Part shown: positions 34,288 through 45,528 of the stretch, one piece after another | Layout of the letters: each line of letters starts with the position of its first letter | Numbering within the stretch: position 1 is the first letter of the stretch | DNA from: Halomonas zincidurans B6 | Lineage (GTDB): Bacteria; Pseudomonadota; Gammaproteobacteria; Pseudomonadales; Halomonadaceae | Direction: 5' to 3' | DNA length: 64,000 nt | NCBI RefSeq assembly: GCF_000731955.1 | Contig: NZ_JNCK01000001.1 | Location: forward strand, 992,001-1,056,000 | Translations under genes and position numbers: made by a program | The notes under the pieces: model-generated | Databases searched by the model: none | Told to the model about the DNA's origin: nothing | What the model saw: the letters and a program-made list of their open reading frames with translations, nothing else

Positions 34288-37200
34288 ATGAGCCCGTTCC
34301 GTCTAACCCTGCGATGGGCCCTGACGTTGACGGCCCTGGCGCTGGTCCTGCTGGCGTTGCTGATCGGCGGCCTGCGTCTGAGGGTCGCGCAGCTCGACGC
34401 CGTGCGTGGGCGAATCGTCGCCGAGCTGTCGCAACAGTTCAATGCGAGTCTGACGATGAAGGCGTTCGAAGGGCGCCTGCAATGGTTCGATCCGGCGCTG
34501 CGTATCGACGATCTGCGCTTGATGTCGCAGGCAGGCAGCGATCCCTTTCCGCTGCTCGAGATCGAGTACGCCGACCTGCGCCTGGACACTGCTGCCTCGC
34601 TTCTTGCGCGGCAGCCGGTGCTCGGCGAAGCGCGCATCAGCCAGGCGACGCTGCATCTTTACCAGGATAGCGAAGGCCGCTGGCAATGGCCGGGACCGGC
34701 CGAAATCCCGCCCTACGTGATACCCGAGGGCGGCATGGACTTGTCGCGGCTTGACTATTGGGTACAGCTGTTGCTGCGCCAGCGGGTGGTGTTCAACGAC
34801 CTGCGGGTGGTGCTGCACGGCCTCGACGAGACGCTGACGTTACGGGCGCCTCAGTTACTGATCGCCGAAGAATCGGGGCGTGCCCATCTCGAGGGGCAAC
34901 TGTTCGTCGCCGACCAGTCGCAGCAATCGCTTTCCGTGGTGCTCGAAGTCCTGCCCGGGTCCCAGGGATTGAATGATTTCAGCGCTGCACTTCAGGCGCG
35001 CACGGATCTGGGCAGCCTGACGCGGCTGGGTCGGCTGCTCACACGCCGTGAGCCCTTGAGTCTCGAGCGGGTGAGTGGCGAGGCCGAGCTGTGGGCGCGT
35101 TGGCGCGACGGGCGCGTCGAGGATGCTCGGCTGGCCCTGTCGATACCCGAGCTGAGTGTCGCGGACAGCGAGGGCACCCTCGAACTGCGCGATATCCAGG
35201 CCCGCGGGCAGTGGCTGCGCGGTGACGGCGATGAATGGAATGCCTGGGTCAATAGCTTGTCCATGAACGATGCCCGGGACGGCGCCTCGTCGCTGCCCGA
35301 GCGTCTGCAACTGGCCGGCGAGGGCGATGACTGGTGGCTGCGCAGCTCGGCGTTTTCGGTGGATGAGCTGATGGCCTGGCGACGGCGGCTGCCGTTGCCC
35401 GAGCGCTGGCAATCGATGCTCGATGCGCTCAAGCCCGGGGGTCGCGTCGAGGGCCTGCAGGTGGGCCGACAGCAGGGCCAGTGGCAGGCGCGCGCCGCCT
35501 TGCAGGAGATGACCGCCCAGCCCTGGCAGGACGCCCCCGGTGGCGGCCCTTTCGATGCCTGGGTCGAGGCCGACGGTCGCACCGGGTACGTCGAATTCGC
35601 CGGCCGGCAGGGTGTCGAGCTGCGCTTTCCCAAGCTGTTTCCTGCCCCCTTGTCGCTCGATTATGCCAGCGGTCGCGTCAATTGGTCGCTGAACGGCGAG
35701 CAGCCGCAAGTCGCTGGCGAGGAGTTGTCGCTCGGCTGGCGCGGCGCTTCGGTCGACGGCGACTTTCAGCTGACGGTACCGGGCGAAAACGCCCGCCAGC
35801 GGCCCGGGCAATTCGCGTTGAACCTCGACATGCGCAATGTCGATGCGACGCAGACGCCGCTGGGCGAGTGGTTGCCGCTCGAGGTGTTCGATAGCGAGCT
35901 GCGTGAATGGCTGACCTCGGGCATCACCGGCTATGTCCCGCGCGGCTCGCTGCAGTTCAGTCAGCGCCTCGATGGCGAGGAGGCTGGCGCGACTCGGGAG
36001 AACGTCGATGAACTCGGCAAGAGCGCCGAGCTGCGCCTGGCCCTCGACGTCGAACGGGGCTACCTGCCCTACGATCCCGAATGGCCGGCGCTCAACGCGC
36101 TCAGCGGTCAGCTCACGCTGAATAACCAGACCCTCGAAGCGACGGTGGAGCATGCCGAGACCCTGGGCCTGGTCAGCGAAGGCGCCAAGGTATCGCTGGC
36201 CGACGAACGCTTGACGGTCGAAGGGCCGGTCGCTGGCCCCATTCAAGGCCTGTTCGACTTTCTGGCCGCCGCGCCGCTCGATGGCCTGGAGAGTTTCAGC
36301 GACTGGCGAGGCGAAGGGCGAGTCGACGGCCAACTGCGCCTCGGTGTGGCCATGGACACTCCGGAATCGGTAGACGCGCCTGTCGATGTCGATCTGCAGG
36401 CCCGTGTCGATGCACCGTCGATCCGTCTGCCCCAGGCCGATCTGGAGTTGGGCAACGTCAATGGCGCGTTGCGCTATAAATACCTCGGCGAACCTGGCAG
36501 CGACACCCTGACCGGTCAACTCGGCGCACGGGTCTTCGAGGGGCCGCTGCTTGCCGACTTCGATGTCGGCGGCCAGGGCGTGACCCTGGAGGGTCGCGCC
36601 CTGGCCCGCGGGCTGCTGGACTGGGCGGGAGTCGATGGCCTCGGCGGCCTGATCAGCGGCTATTTTCCCTATACGGCCGAACTCGACCTCGAGGCCGACA
36701 AGCCGAGCCTGAGCCTGAATAGCGATCTCCAGGGTCTGGCCATCGACCTGCCGGCGCCGTTCGGCAAGACGCTGGATGCCCGGGTTCCGCTTGCCGTGAC
36801 GGCCTCGATCCCCGATCGTGTGGTCGAGCTCGAGCTGGCCGAGCGCTTGCGTCTGCGCTGGCGTTCGCTGGGCCCCGAAGGCGGCCAGGGTCAGGCCTGG
36901 TTGGAAAACTGGCCGGTCGATCCTGAATGGCCGAGTGGCAGCGGGTGGGACATCGCCTGGAACACCCCGCGGCTGTCGCTGGCAGGCTGGCAGCAAGCGC
37001 TGGCCGAGGTATCGCTGCCCTCGGCCGCGGATGAAGCCGAGGCCAACGGCCGCTCGGCGCTGACTCGGTTGCAGCGCTTTAACCTGCAAATCGACTGCCT
37101 GTACTATCAGCAGCGCTGCCTCGGCGATCTGCAGGCCTCGGCCAGCCCGCTGAACGAATATGGCTGGTCGCTGGGTCTGGCGGGTTCGCTGATGCAGGGA

Positions 37201-38183
37201 CGTGGCGAGTATCGGCCGAGGCAGGCCGCGCCGCTGGATATTAGCCTCGCACGCTTGAATCTTGACCCGCTGCTCGCCGGTGGCGGCGAACAGAACGACG
37301 CCTCGTCACCCAGCCTGCAGAGCGAGATCGTCACCGCACCGCCCGAGCCCGCACCGCTGCCCGACTGGCTGACCCAGGTGCCGGCAGGCCGGTTGAGCAT
37401 CGCCACGCTGTCGCGCAGCGGCCGTCAATTCGGCCCTTTCGAGGCGAATTGGCGGGAATCCCCCGACCGCCTGCGGCTCGATCCGGTCTCGCTGAAGCTG
37501 GGCGAGATAACCGCGCAGGGCGAACTGGTCTGGGAGGCCTCGGGCGAGCAGGCCAGCCTGACTCGTTCACGGCTATCGATCAGCGGCGGCGATCTGGGCA
37601 CGGCGCTGGCGACGCTCGATCAGCCGGTGGCCATCAACTCGACGCGCACCGAGGTACAGACCCAACTGGCCTGGCCGGGCGCGCCCTGGCAATTCGCCCT
37701 GGCGCGTTCGCGGGGCAGCATCGAGGCGGAGCTGACCGACGGCCGTTTTCGCACCCTGGAGTCGCCCTCGGCGCGGCTGGTTGGATTGCTCAACGTCGAC
37801 AACCTGCTGCGCCGGTTGCGCCTGGATTTCTCCGACGTCACCGGCGAAGGCACCGCATTCGACAGTGTCAGCGGCGATGCCACACTGTATGGTGGACGTC
37901 TGGAAACCCGCGGGCCGGTTGAAATCGACGGGACCTCCACCCAATTCACCCTGGACGGCAGCGTGGATCTGCTGGCACGCCAGCTCGATCTGACCCTTGG
38001 GGTCACCGTGCCGGTCAGCCAGAATCTGCCTCTGGCCGCCGTGATCGCCGGCGCGCCCTATGTCGGCGGCGCGCTGTTCCTGGCGGACAAGGTCTTCGGT
38101 GGCTGGCTCGACAAGGTCACGAGAATTTACTATCGCGTGGAGGGGCCCTGGACCTCGCCGCGAATCACCGTGGAAGATGCCGA

Positions 38184-38187
<4 letters not shown>
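34288..38187 (+). CDS. yhdP: YhdP, AsmA-like phospholipid transport protein
   Basis: 1299-residue envelope-spanning protein of the YhdP/TamB/AsmA group, thought to form a periplasmic bridge carrying phospholipids to the outer membrane. One N-terminal membrane helix (LTLTALALVLLALLIGGLRL) precedes a long beta-rich repeat region, and an AsmA-type C-terminal block (VGLLNVDNLLRRLRLDF, LTLGVTVPVSQNLP) ends it. It starts four bases after rng and overlaps tldD by four bases. A 744-residue open frame on the other strand is shadow. Confidence 0.93.
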
Positions 38188-39638
<1,451 letters not shown>

Positions 39639-39642
39639 ACGA

Positions 39643-39758
39643 ACGTGCCTGCGCTCGCTCATGCGGCGTTGAACATCGGCTCGGCATGCTCATTTACGAA
39701 CTTGTAAACTCCGCTGCCTCGCCGCTGTTCGCCTTGCCTGAGCATCGCTCGGCTACGT
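39643..39758. repeat. Long-hairpin intergenic repeat, copy B
   Basis: Second copy of the element at 25.3 kb, again between convergent genes (tldD and darP). The same pairing holds: GCTCATGC with the TTGCCTGAGC side, GGC (39665-39667) with GCC (39731-39733), GAACATCGG with CCGCTGTTC, and an apical TTTAC-GAACTT-GTAAA. Where the stem sequence differs from copy A, the partner base usually differs too. Confidence 0.75.
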
Positions 39759-39776
39759 CCCGCGGGTATAGCACTA

Positions 39777-40283
39777 TTAAATGCTGGCGGTATCGCGGAT
39801 CAGTTGGAACAGCTTGCGGGCGTTGGTCGGCGGTTTGCCGCGCTGGCGCTCGCTCTGGGCATTGCGGATCAGCTGGCGCAGCGCCTGACGGTCGACGTGG
39901 GGGTGTTCGGCGATAAAGGCTTCGAGCGCCTCGCCGTCGTCCTCGACCAGCCGGTCGCGCCACTGTTCAAGGCGGTGGAAGGCGTGATCGCGGCGCAGCT
40001 TTTCCTGCTCGAATTCGTCGAACACGGCCTGGATGGCGGCGATGTCCTCGCGCCGCATGACCTTGCCGACGTACTGCATGTGCCGGCGGCGGCCTTCGTG
40101 GGAGCGGATGCGCGAGGTTTCCTCGACCGCCGCGAGCATGTCCTCGGACAGCGGCAGTCGGGCGCGCTGCGGGGCGGGCAGGGCGATGATCTTTTCGCCC
40201 AGCGCCTGCAGCGCCAGCATTTCGCGTTTGAGTTGGGACTTGCTCGACCGTTCCGGAAGATCGGCGGGGGACTCGAATGACAT
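39777..40283 (-). CDS. darP: Ribosome biogenesis factor DarP (YjgA)
   Basis: 168-residue, highly charged helical protein of the DUF615/YjgA family that associates with late 50S precursors. Typical blocks are SKSQLKREMLALQALG, RRRHMQYVGKVMR, and the C-terminal HVDRQALRQLIRNAQ. The ATG giving MSFESPADLPERSKSQ-like sequence fits the family; the frame runs 88 codons further upstream into the pmbA region without similarity. Divergent from pmbA with a 67-base gap. Confidence 0.93.
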   Translation of the reverse strand: MSFESPADLPERSSKSQLKREMLALQALGEKIIALPAPQRARLPLSEDMLAAVEETSRIRSHEGRRRHMQYVGKVMRREDIAAIQAVFDEFEQEKLRRDHAFHRLEQWRDRLVEDDGEALEAFIAEHPHVDRQALRQLIRNAQSERQRGKPPTNARKLFQLIRDTASI

Positions 40284-40350
40284 GCCATTTCCATAAGCAT
40301 TTGGGAGGTTGGCGCAGTATACCAGCCAGCCTTCGCACAAGGAGACCAAC

Positions 40351-41691
40351 ATGACACAGGCTTTCGATGCGAGTGCGCAGCAGGCGCTGCTGGAAGCGCG
40401 TGCGGCGGCCGCGCTCGAGCAGGCCCGCGAGGCGGGTGCCGACGCTTGCGAGGTGGGCGCCAGCGTCGACCAGGGGATCAATGTCAGCGTGCGCATGGGC
40501 GAGGTGGAGACCGTCGAGTTGGCGCGCGACCAGGGCATTGCCGTCACCGTCTATGTCGGCCAGCGCAAGGGCAGCGCCTCATCGTCGGACGCCAGCGAGG
40601 CGTCGATCCGCGCGCTGGTCGACAGAGCCCTGACAATCGCCCGTCAGACCGGCGAGGACACGGCGTCCGGCCTGGCCGACAAGGCGTTGATGGCCACCGA
40701 GCTGCCGGATCTGAAGGTCCACCATCCATGGCAGTTGTCGACCGATCAGGCGATCGAGATGGCCCTGGCCTGCGAACAGGCCGGGCGCGGTGTGGCGGGC
40801 ATCAGCAACTCCGAAGGCGCCGAACTGTCGAGCGGTGAAGGCGTACGGGTCTATGCCAACAGCCACGGCTTCATGGGCAGCCAATGCGGTAGCCGGCATT
40901 CGCTGTCGTGCATGCTGATCGCTCAGGACGAGCAGGGCATGCAGCGCGACTACGATTATTCCAGCGAGCGCGATCCGGCCAAGCTGGCCTCGCCCGAGGC
41001 GATCGGCCGGCGCGCCGCCGAGCGTACCTTGCGGCGGCTCGGCGCCAAGCGCCCGGCCACCGGTCGCATGCCGGTGATGTTCGCCCCTGAATTGGCCGGC
41101 GGGCTGATCGGACACTTGCTGAGTGCCATCGCTGGAGGCTCGCTCTATCGCGACGCCTCGTTTCTCTGTGACAGCCTCGGCGAGACGCTGTTTCCCGAGT
41201 GGCTGTCGCTCCAGGAGAAGCCGCGCGAGATCGGTGGGATGGCGAGTGCGCCGTTCGACAACGATGGGGTCTATACCCGCGACAACGTCTACGTCGAGCA
41301 GGGGCGGATCGCCAGTTACATGCTCTCGGCCTACAGTGCGCGGAGGCTCGGCATGACCACCACCGGCAACGCCGGCGGTGCGCGCAATGTGCGGCTGGAC
41401 GCGCCGTTGAGCACACCCGAGGCGCTGCTGGCGCGGATGGGCAGCGGCGTGGTGGTCACCGAGCTGATGGGCCAGGGGGTCAACGGCGTGACCGGCGATT
41501 ATTCACGCGGGGCGGCCGGCTTCTGGGTCGAGAACGGCCAGCTGCAATATCCGGTCGAGGAGTTCACCATCGCCGGCAACCTGCGCGGCATGTTCGGCAA
41601 TCTGCTCGGGGTGGGCGACGATGTCGATACCCGCGGCAGCGTGCATACCGGCAGTTGGCTGATCGACGACATGATGGTGGCGGGGGGCTAA
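40351..41691 (+). CDS. pmbA: PmbA/TldE, partner of TldD
   Basis: 446-residue subunit of the TldD/TldE protease, lacking the HExxxH motif as expected for TldE. Family blocks include GADACEVGASVDQGINVSVR, VYVGQRKGSASSSDAS and GVNGVTGDYSRGAAGFWVENG. The ATG follows AAGGAG at six bases; an in-frame upstream ATG adds an unrelated 14 residues. Confidence 0.95.
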   Translation: MTQAFDASAQQALLEARAAAALEQAREAGADACEVGASVDQGINVSVRMGEVETVELARDQGIAVTVYVGQRKGSASSSDASEASIRALVDRALTIARQTGEDTASGLADKALMATELPDLKVHHPWQLSTDQAIEMALACEQAGRGVAGISNSEGAELSSGEGVRVYANSHGFMGSQCGSRHSLSCMLIAQDEQGMQRDYDYSSERDPAKLASPEAIGRRAAERTLRRLGAKRPATGRMPVMFAPELAGGLIGHLLSAIAGGSLYRDASFLCDSLGETLFPEWLSLQEKPREIGGMASAPFDNDGVYTRDNVYVEQGRIASYMLSAYSARRLGMTTTGNAGGARNVRLDAPLSTPEALLARMGSGVVVTELMGQGVNGVTGDYSRGAAGFWVENGQLQYPVEEFTIAGNLRGMFGNLLGVGDDVDTRGSVHTGSWLIDDMMVAGG

Positions 41692-41695
41692 AGAG

Positions 41696-41795
41696 GGCCT
41701 ACGGCCAGAAGAGGGAAGAGGCAAAATGATTCTTGCTACTTGTTCTTCTTCCAGGCGCATAGCGCCGTTCTTCCCTCTTCGAGACGCGAAGCGTC
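41696..41795. repeat. Cluster of small hairpins and a 12-bp inverted repeat
   Basis: Three mini-hairpins with triplet loops, GGCC-TAC-GGCC (41696), GGCGC-ATA-GCGCC (41754) and GACGC-GAA-GCGTC (41783), each adjoin a purine or pyrimidine tract. The tracts GAAGAGGGAAGA (41708-41719) and TCTTCCCTCTTC (41769-41780) are exact reverse complements. The unit 'hairpin plus TCTTCC tract' repeats at 29-base spacing. It fills the convergent pmbA/mgtE gap and resembles a REP-like array. Confidence 0.65.
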
Positions 41796-41808
41796 GGTCT
41801 TCCGTCTC

Positions 41809-43164
41809 CTATAGGTAGAACAGCGTCGCCAGGCCGAGGAAGGCCATGAAGCCGATCACGTCGGTGACGGTGGTCAAAATCACGTTGCCGGACAGCGCCG
41901 GGTCGATGTCGAGCTTCTTGAGCGCCACGGGCAGCAGGGTGCCGCAGAGCGCGGCGATCAGCAGGTTGATGACGATCGCTGCGGCGATGATGGCGCCCAG
42001 CGTCAGATCGTCGAACCAGACCACGGCGATGGCGGCGATCACCAGCGCCCAGAGCAGGCCGTTGAGCACGCTGACGATCAGCTCGCGGCTGAGCAGCCAG
42101 CGTACGTTGCTGCCCGAGACATGGCCGAGAGCGATGCCGCGGATCAACACCGTCAACGTCTGGGAACCGGCGATGCCGCCCATGCTGGCGACGATCGGCA
42201 TCAATACCGCCAGCGCGGTGACACGCTGGATGGTGCCTTCGAACAGCCCGATCACCGCCGCCGCCATGAACGCGGTAATCAGGTTGACGCCCAGCCAGAC
42301 CGCCCGTCGCCGACTGGTCCGCCAGACCGGGGCGAAGGTGTCCTCGTCGTCGTCGAGACCTGCCATGCTCATCACCTGATGCTCGGCGTTCTCGCGAATC
42401 ACGTCGACCACGTCGTCGATGGTGATCCGGCCCAGCAGATGGCCATCGGTGCCCACCACCGGCGCCGACACCAGATCGAACTTCTCGAATAGCTTGGCGA
42501 CGTCGCTCTCGTCGGTCATTGCTGCGATGCTGACCATGTCGGTATCCATCACTTCGCGGACCAGCATCGACGGATCGGAAACCAGCAGGCGATTGATCGG
42601 CAGGCTGCCGATCAGCTTGTCGTCGCGGGTCACCACCAACAGCGTGTCGGTGGTGTCCGGCAGGCGCTCATGACGACGCAGATAGCGCAAAACCACGTCG
42701 AGCGTGATATCCGGGCGGATCGTCAGCGCATCGGTGTTCATCAGCCCGCCGGCGGTGTCCTCGGGATAGGCGAGGACGGTCTCCAGACGCTGGCGTTCCT
42801 GCGCCTCCATCGAGGCCAGCACTTCGAGAGTGACGGTGTTGGGCAGGCGCTGCAGCAGATCGGCCAGGTCGTCGACGTCGAGCCGCTCGGTGGCCGAGAC
42901 CAGCTGCTGGGTGTCCATGCGGCTGAGAAACACCGTCTGGATATCATCGTTGAGATATTGCAGGACGTCGCCCTGCAACTCGGGGTCGACCAGTGCCCAG
43001 AGCACCTCGCGCTCGCGCGGCGGGGTCGATTCGAGCAGATGAGCCACGTCGACCGGTGCCAGGCCGCGGTTGAGCATGCGTCGGACCTGATCCAGGGCGC
43101 CGTTTTCCAAGGCTGCGTTGAGCCGATCGAGGCGAGGCTGTAGTCGGCTTGGATTCTGGCTCAT
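41809..43164 (-). CDS. mgtE: Magnesium transporter MgtE
   Basis: 451-residue Mg2+ channel. An N-terminal superhelical domain (ALENGALDQVRRMLNR, RLPNTVTLEVLASME) is followed by a tandem CBS pair (MNTDALTIRPDITLDV, VREVMDTDMVSIAAM) that senses cytosolic Mg2+, then five membrane segments ending FLGLATLFYL. The start MSQNPSRLQPRL fits the usual length; the open frame extends 52 codons upstream over unrelated sequence. It is not a normal member of the rpoN group and may be separately transcribed. Confidence 0.93.
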   Translation of the reverse strand: MSQNPSRLQPRLDRLNAALENGALDQVRRMLNRGLAPVDVAHLLESTPPREREVLWALVDPELQGDVLQYLNDDIQTVFLSRMDTQQLVSATERLDVDDLADLLQRLPNTVTLEVLASMEAQERQRLETVLAYPEDTAGGLMNTDALTIRPDITLDVVLRYLRRHERLPDTTDTLLVVTRDDKLIGSLPINRLLVSDPSMLVREVMDTDMVSIAAMTDESDVAKLFEKFDLVSAPVVGTDGHLLGRITIDDVVDVIRENAEHQVMSMAGLDDDEDTFAPVWRTSRRRAVWLGVNLITAFMAAAVIGLFEGTIQRVTALAVLMPIVASMGGIAGSQTLTVLIRGIALGHVSGSNVRWLLSRELIVSVLNGLLWALVIAAIAVVWFDDLTLGAIIAAAIVINLLIAALCGTLLPVALKKLDIDPALSGNVILTTVTDVIGFMAFLGLATLFYL

Positions 43165-43273
43165 GGCAGTCGGCGTCCTTGATCGCCCCGCGGTGGGCGG
43201 CGTCATTCTAACATCGTGGCCGGGCTCGAAGGGCAACGATCCGTCGCGCGGTCGCACGTTCGCCGATGGACGC

Positions 43274-43543
43274 TTACAGATCCTCTTCGAAACGTGCCGC
43301 GAGCAACGCCTCGAGCGCATCGAGCGCCTGGCTGGCCTGCGGGCCCTCGGCTTTGATGGTCAGCCGGCTGCCACAGGGCGCGGCGAGCATCAGCAACGAC
43401 ATGATGTTGGCGGCATCGCCGCTGCGACCCTGATGATGAACGGTAACGCTGGCGTCGTAACCCTGACAGCACTGGACCAGCCTGGTCGCGGCACGGGCAT
43501 GCAGGCCGCGCTTGTTGATCAGCGTCAGCTCACGCTGTGGCAT
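43274..43543 (-). CDS. ptsO: Nitrogen-PTS phosphocarrier NPr
   Basis: 89-residue HPr-fold protein. The phosphorylated His15 is in INKRGLHARAATRLV; the central SGDAANIMSLLML block replaces the HPr regulatory serine motif, as in NPr. It passes phosphate from EI-Ntr to PtsN. It overlaps rapZ by 14 bases and ends the rpoN-linked group. Confidence 0.94.
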   Translation of the reverse strand: MPQRELTLINKRGLHARAATRLVQCCQGYDASVTVHHQGRSGDAANIMSLLMLAAPCGSRLTIKAEGPQASQALDALEALLAARFEEDL

Positions 43544-44420
43544 CGGCGGCTCCCACGGCGGCGTGGATGCCCAATTCCCGATGACGAATTCGCACCCGGT
43601 AACGGCCGGTAAAGTGCTGCGCCAGACGTTCGGTCAGATACACTGAACGATGCTGGCCGCCGGTGCAGCCGATCGCCACCGTCAGATAACTGCGGTTGCT
43701 GGCGCGGTAGGCGGGCAACCAGCGTTCGAGCCAGTCGCGGATATCGTCGGCCATGGCGCCGACATCCGGATAATCCTCGAGAAAGGTCACGATCTCGGCA
43801 TCTCGGCCATTGAACGGGCGCAGCCGCGGATCCCAGTAGGGATTGGGCAGGCAGCGGGCGTCGAAGACGGTATCGGCATCGAGCGGCACGCCGCGCTTGA
43901 AGCCGAACGATTCGAAGGTCAGCGTGAGCTGTTCGCTGGTATGGTGGGCGACCTGCTCGGCGATGCGTCCGCGCAGGTCGTGGACCGAGAGCTGCGAGGT
44001 ATCCATCACCAGGTCGGCCAGATCCCGGATGTCCGCCAGTGCCTTCTCCTCGGACTCGATCGCCTCGGCCAGGGTCATCTGGCTATTACGGGTCAGCGGA
44101 TGGCGGCGGCGGGTCGCCGAGTAGCGCTCGAGCAGGATCTTGTCCTCGGCGGTCAGATAGACCACCTGGCAATCGATGCCGCGCTGGCGCACGGCCTCGA
44201 GCTGCGCGGGAAAGCGCTCGAGGGCCGTGGGCAAGTTGCGCGCATCAATGCTGACCGCGACGCTGGCGCGCTTGCTGTCGGCCTGCTGGAGCTCATCGAT
44301 CAGCGCATCGAGGAGCATCGCCGGCAGGTTGTCGATGGCATAGAAGCCCAGGTCCTCGAGTGCCTGGAGGGCGATCGACTTGCCGGATCCGGAGCGGCCA
44401 CTGATGATCACGAGTTGCAT
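43530..44420 (-). CDS. rapZ: RNase adapter protein RapZ
   Basis: 296-residue nucleotide-binding protein (E. coli 284) that in enterics guides RNase E to GlmZ and so tunes GlmS. The P-loop is GRSGSGKS (8-15); the C-terminal RNA-binding half includes VAIGCTGGQHRSVYL. The tail after RHRELG is slightly extended. Its position between ptsN and ptsO is the conserved one. Confidence 0.95.
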   Translation of the reverse strand: MQLVIISGRSGSGKSIALQALEDLGFYAIDNLPAMLLDALIDELQQADSKRASVAVSIDARNLPTALERFPAQLEAVRQRGIDCQVVYLTAEDKILLERYSATRRRHPLTRNSQMTLAEAIESEEKALADIRDLADLVMDTSQLSVHDLRGRIAEQVAHHTSEQLTLTFESFGFKRGVPLDADTVFDARCLPNPYWDPRLRPFNGRDAEIVTFLEDYPDVGAMADDIRDWLERWLPAYRASNRSYLTVAIGCTGGQHRSVYLTERLAQHFTGRYRVRIRHRELGIHAAVGAADATA

Positions 44421-44524
44421 GGGGCGGCTCCCTTGTCACGATGAGTCACGAGGCGGTCGTATGACGCTGGGCATACCAGACCCGAATTGAATAGGCCGGG
44501 GCGAATTAAAGCGCAGCCTTCAGG

Positions 44525-45022
44525 CTACCTGGCCTGCCGCGGCGCGCTACCGGCGCCGCCATCGAGGGCATGGATGGCATCGATGAGCGTTTCGTGCAGT
44601 TCACGCTGGCTGGCACTGTGGCGCAGCCGGTTGCGGGTGTCGGCGTCGTTCATGATGCCGGCGACCTGGGCGAGTAGCGCCAGGTGGGTGTCGTCGGCCT
44701 CTTCGGGTACCAGCAGCACGAACAGCAGGTCGACCGGTTCGCCATCGACTGCATCGAAATCGATCGGCTCCTGTAGCTTGATAAAGCCGGCTACCGGCGC
44801 CTTGCAATGGGGATTGCGCGCATGGGGAATGGCCACGCCATTGCCGATGCCGGTACTCCCCAGCCGTTCACGACCGATCAGCCGGCTGAACACCTCCTGG
44901 CTGTCCAGGCTAGGGGTGTTCTGGGCGATGAAGGTGCTGAAGAACTCAAGCACGCGCTTCTTGCTCCCCCCGGGCACGGCAAACAGAGTGCGTTCGGGGG
45001 GCAGTATGGTTTCCAGTGACAT
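44525..45022 (-). CDS. ptsN: Nitrogen-regulatory EIIA (PtsN)
   Basis: 165-residue EIIA-Ntr, a phospho-relay output protein that regulates potassium uptake and stress responses rather than sugar transport. The phosphorylated His67 lies in VAIPHARNPHC; GVAIPHAR and the LLFVLLVPEEADD strand are typical. It follows hpf by nine bases. Confidence 0.95.
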   Translation of the reverse strand: MSLETILPPERTLFAVPGGSKKRVLEFFSTFIAQNTPSLDSQEVFSRLIGRERLGSTGIGNGVAIPHARNPHCKAPVAGFIKLQEPIDFDAVDGEPVDLLFVLLVPEEADDTHLALLAQVAGIMNDADTRNRLRHSASQRELHETLIDAIHALDGGAGSAPRQAR

Positions 45023-45031
45023 GATGGGGAG

Positions 45032-45340
45032 TCAGCGGGCGCCGGCGCCTTGCGCGCGGGCCTGGGCCTTTTCCTTGTGTTTGACGAGTTGGCGGTCGAG
45101 CTTGTCGGCCAGGGCATCGATGGCGGCGTACATGTCGCCGTTCTCGGCTTCGGCATGCAAGTCAGCACCCGCTGCGTGAAGCGTGCAGGCCGCCTGATGG
45201 CGTTCCTTCTCGATCGAGAGCGTTACCTGCACGGTGGTGATGTTGTCGTAGTGGCGTTCCAGCCGCGCCAACTTTTCGTTGACGTAGTCACGCAATGCAT
45301 CCGTCAGTTCGACGTGATGGCCGGTGATGTTGGCTTGCAT
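45032..45340 (-). CDS. hpf: Ribosome hibernation promoting factor
   Basis: 102-residue short-form HPF/RaiA-family protein that binds the 30S decoding centre in stationary phase. MQANITGHHVELTDALRDYV and the CTLHAAGADLHAEAENGDMYAAID core are typical. An AAAGGAA site stands before the chosen ATG; an upstream in-frame ATG is rejected. Directly follows rpoN, 188 bases away. Confidence 0.95.
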   Translation of the reverse strand: MQANITGHHVELTDALRDYVNEKLARLERHYDNITTVQVTLSIEKERHQAACTLHAAGADLHAEAENGDMYAAIDALADKLDRQLVKHKEKAQARAQGAGAR

Positions 45341-45528
45341 GGCACGTTCCTTTTCGACGAGTGATGGCCGATTGTAACCCTTTTTGCAGCTTAGCAAACC
45401 CCTCGCGGGATGGTGGCCGCAAACGTCGCTTGTCGAGAGCGGGAAGACATGTGAATCGACGTTTCGATGCGATAGGGCGCGGCACTTTCCTTGTGCCGGG
45501 GAGAGAGCTGCATATGTCTGAAGGAGCC

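Noticed and set aside
34855..37089. 744-codon minus-strand open frame
   Set aside because: Antisense to yhdP, low-complexity composition and no ribosome site or domain; yhdP is clearly the coding frame.
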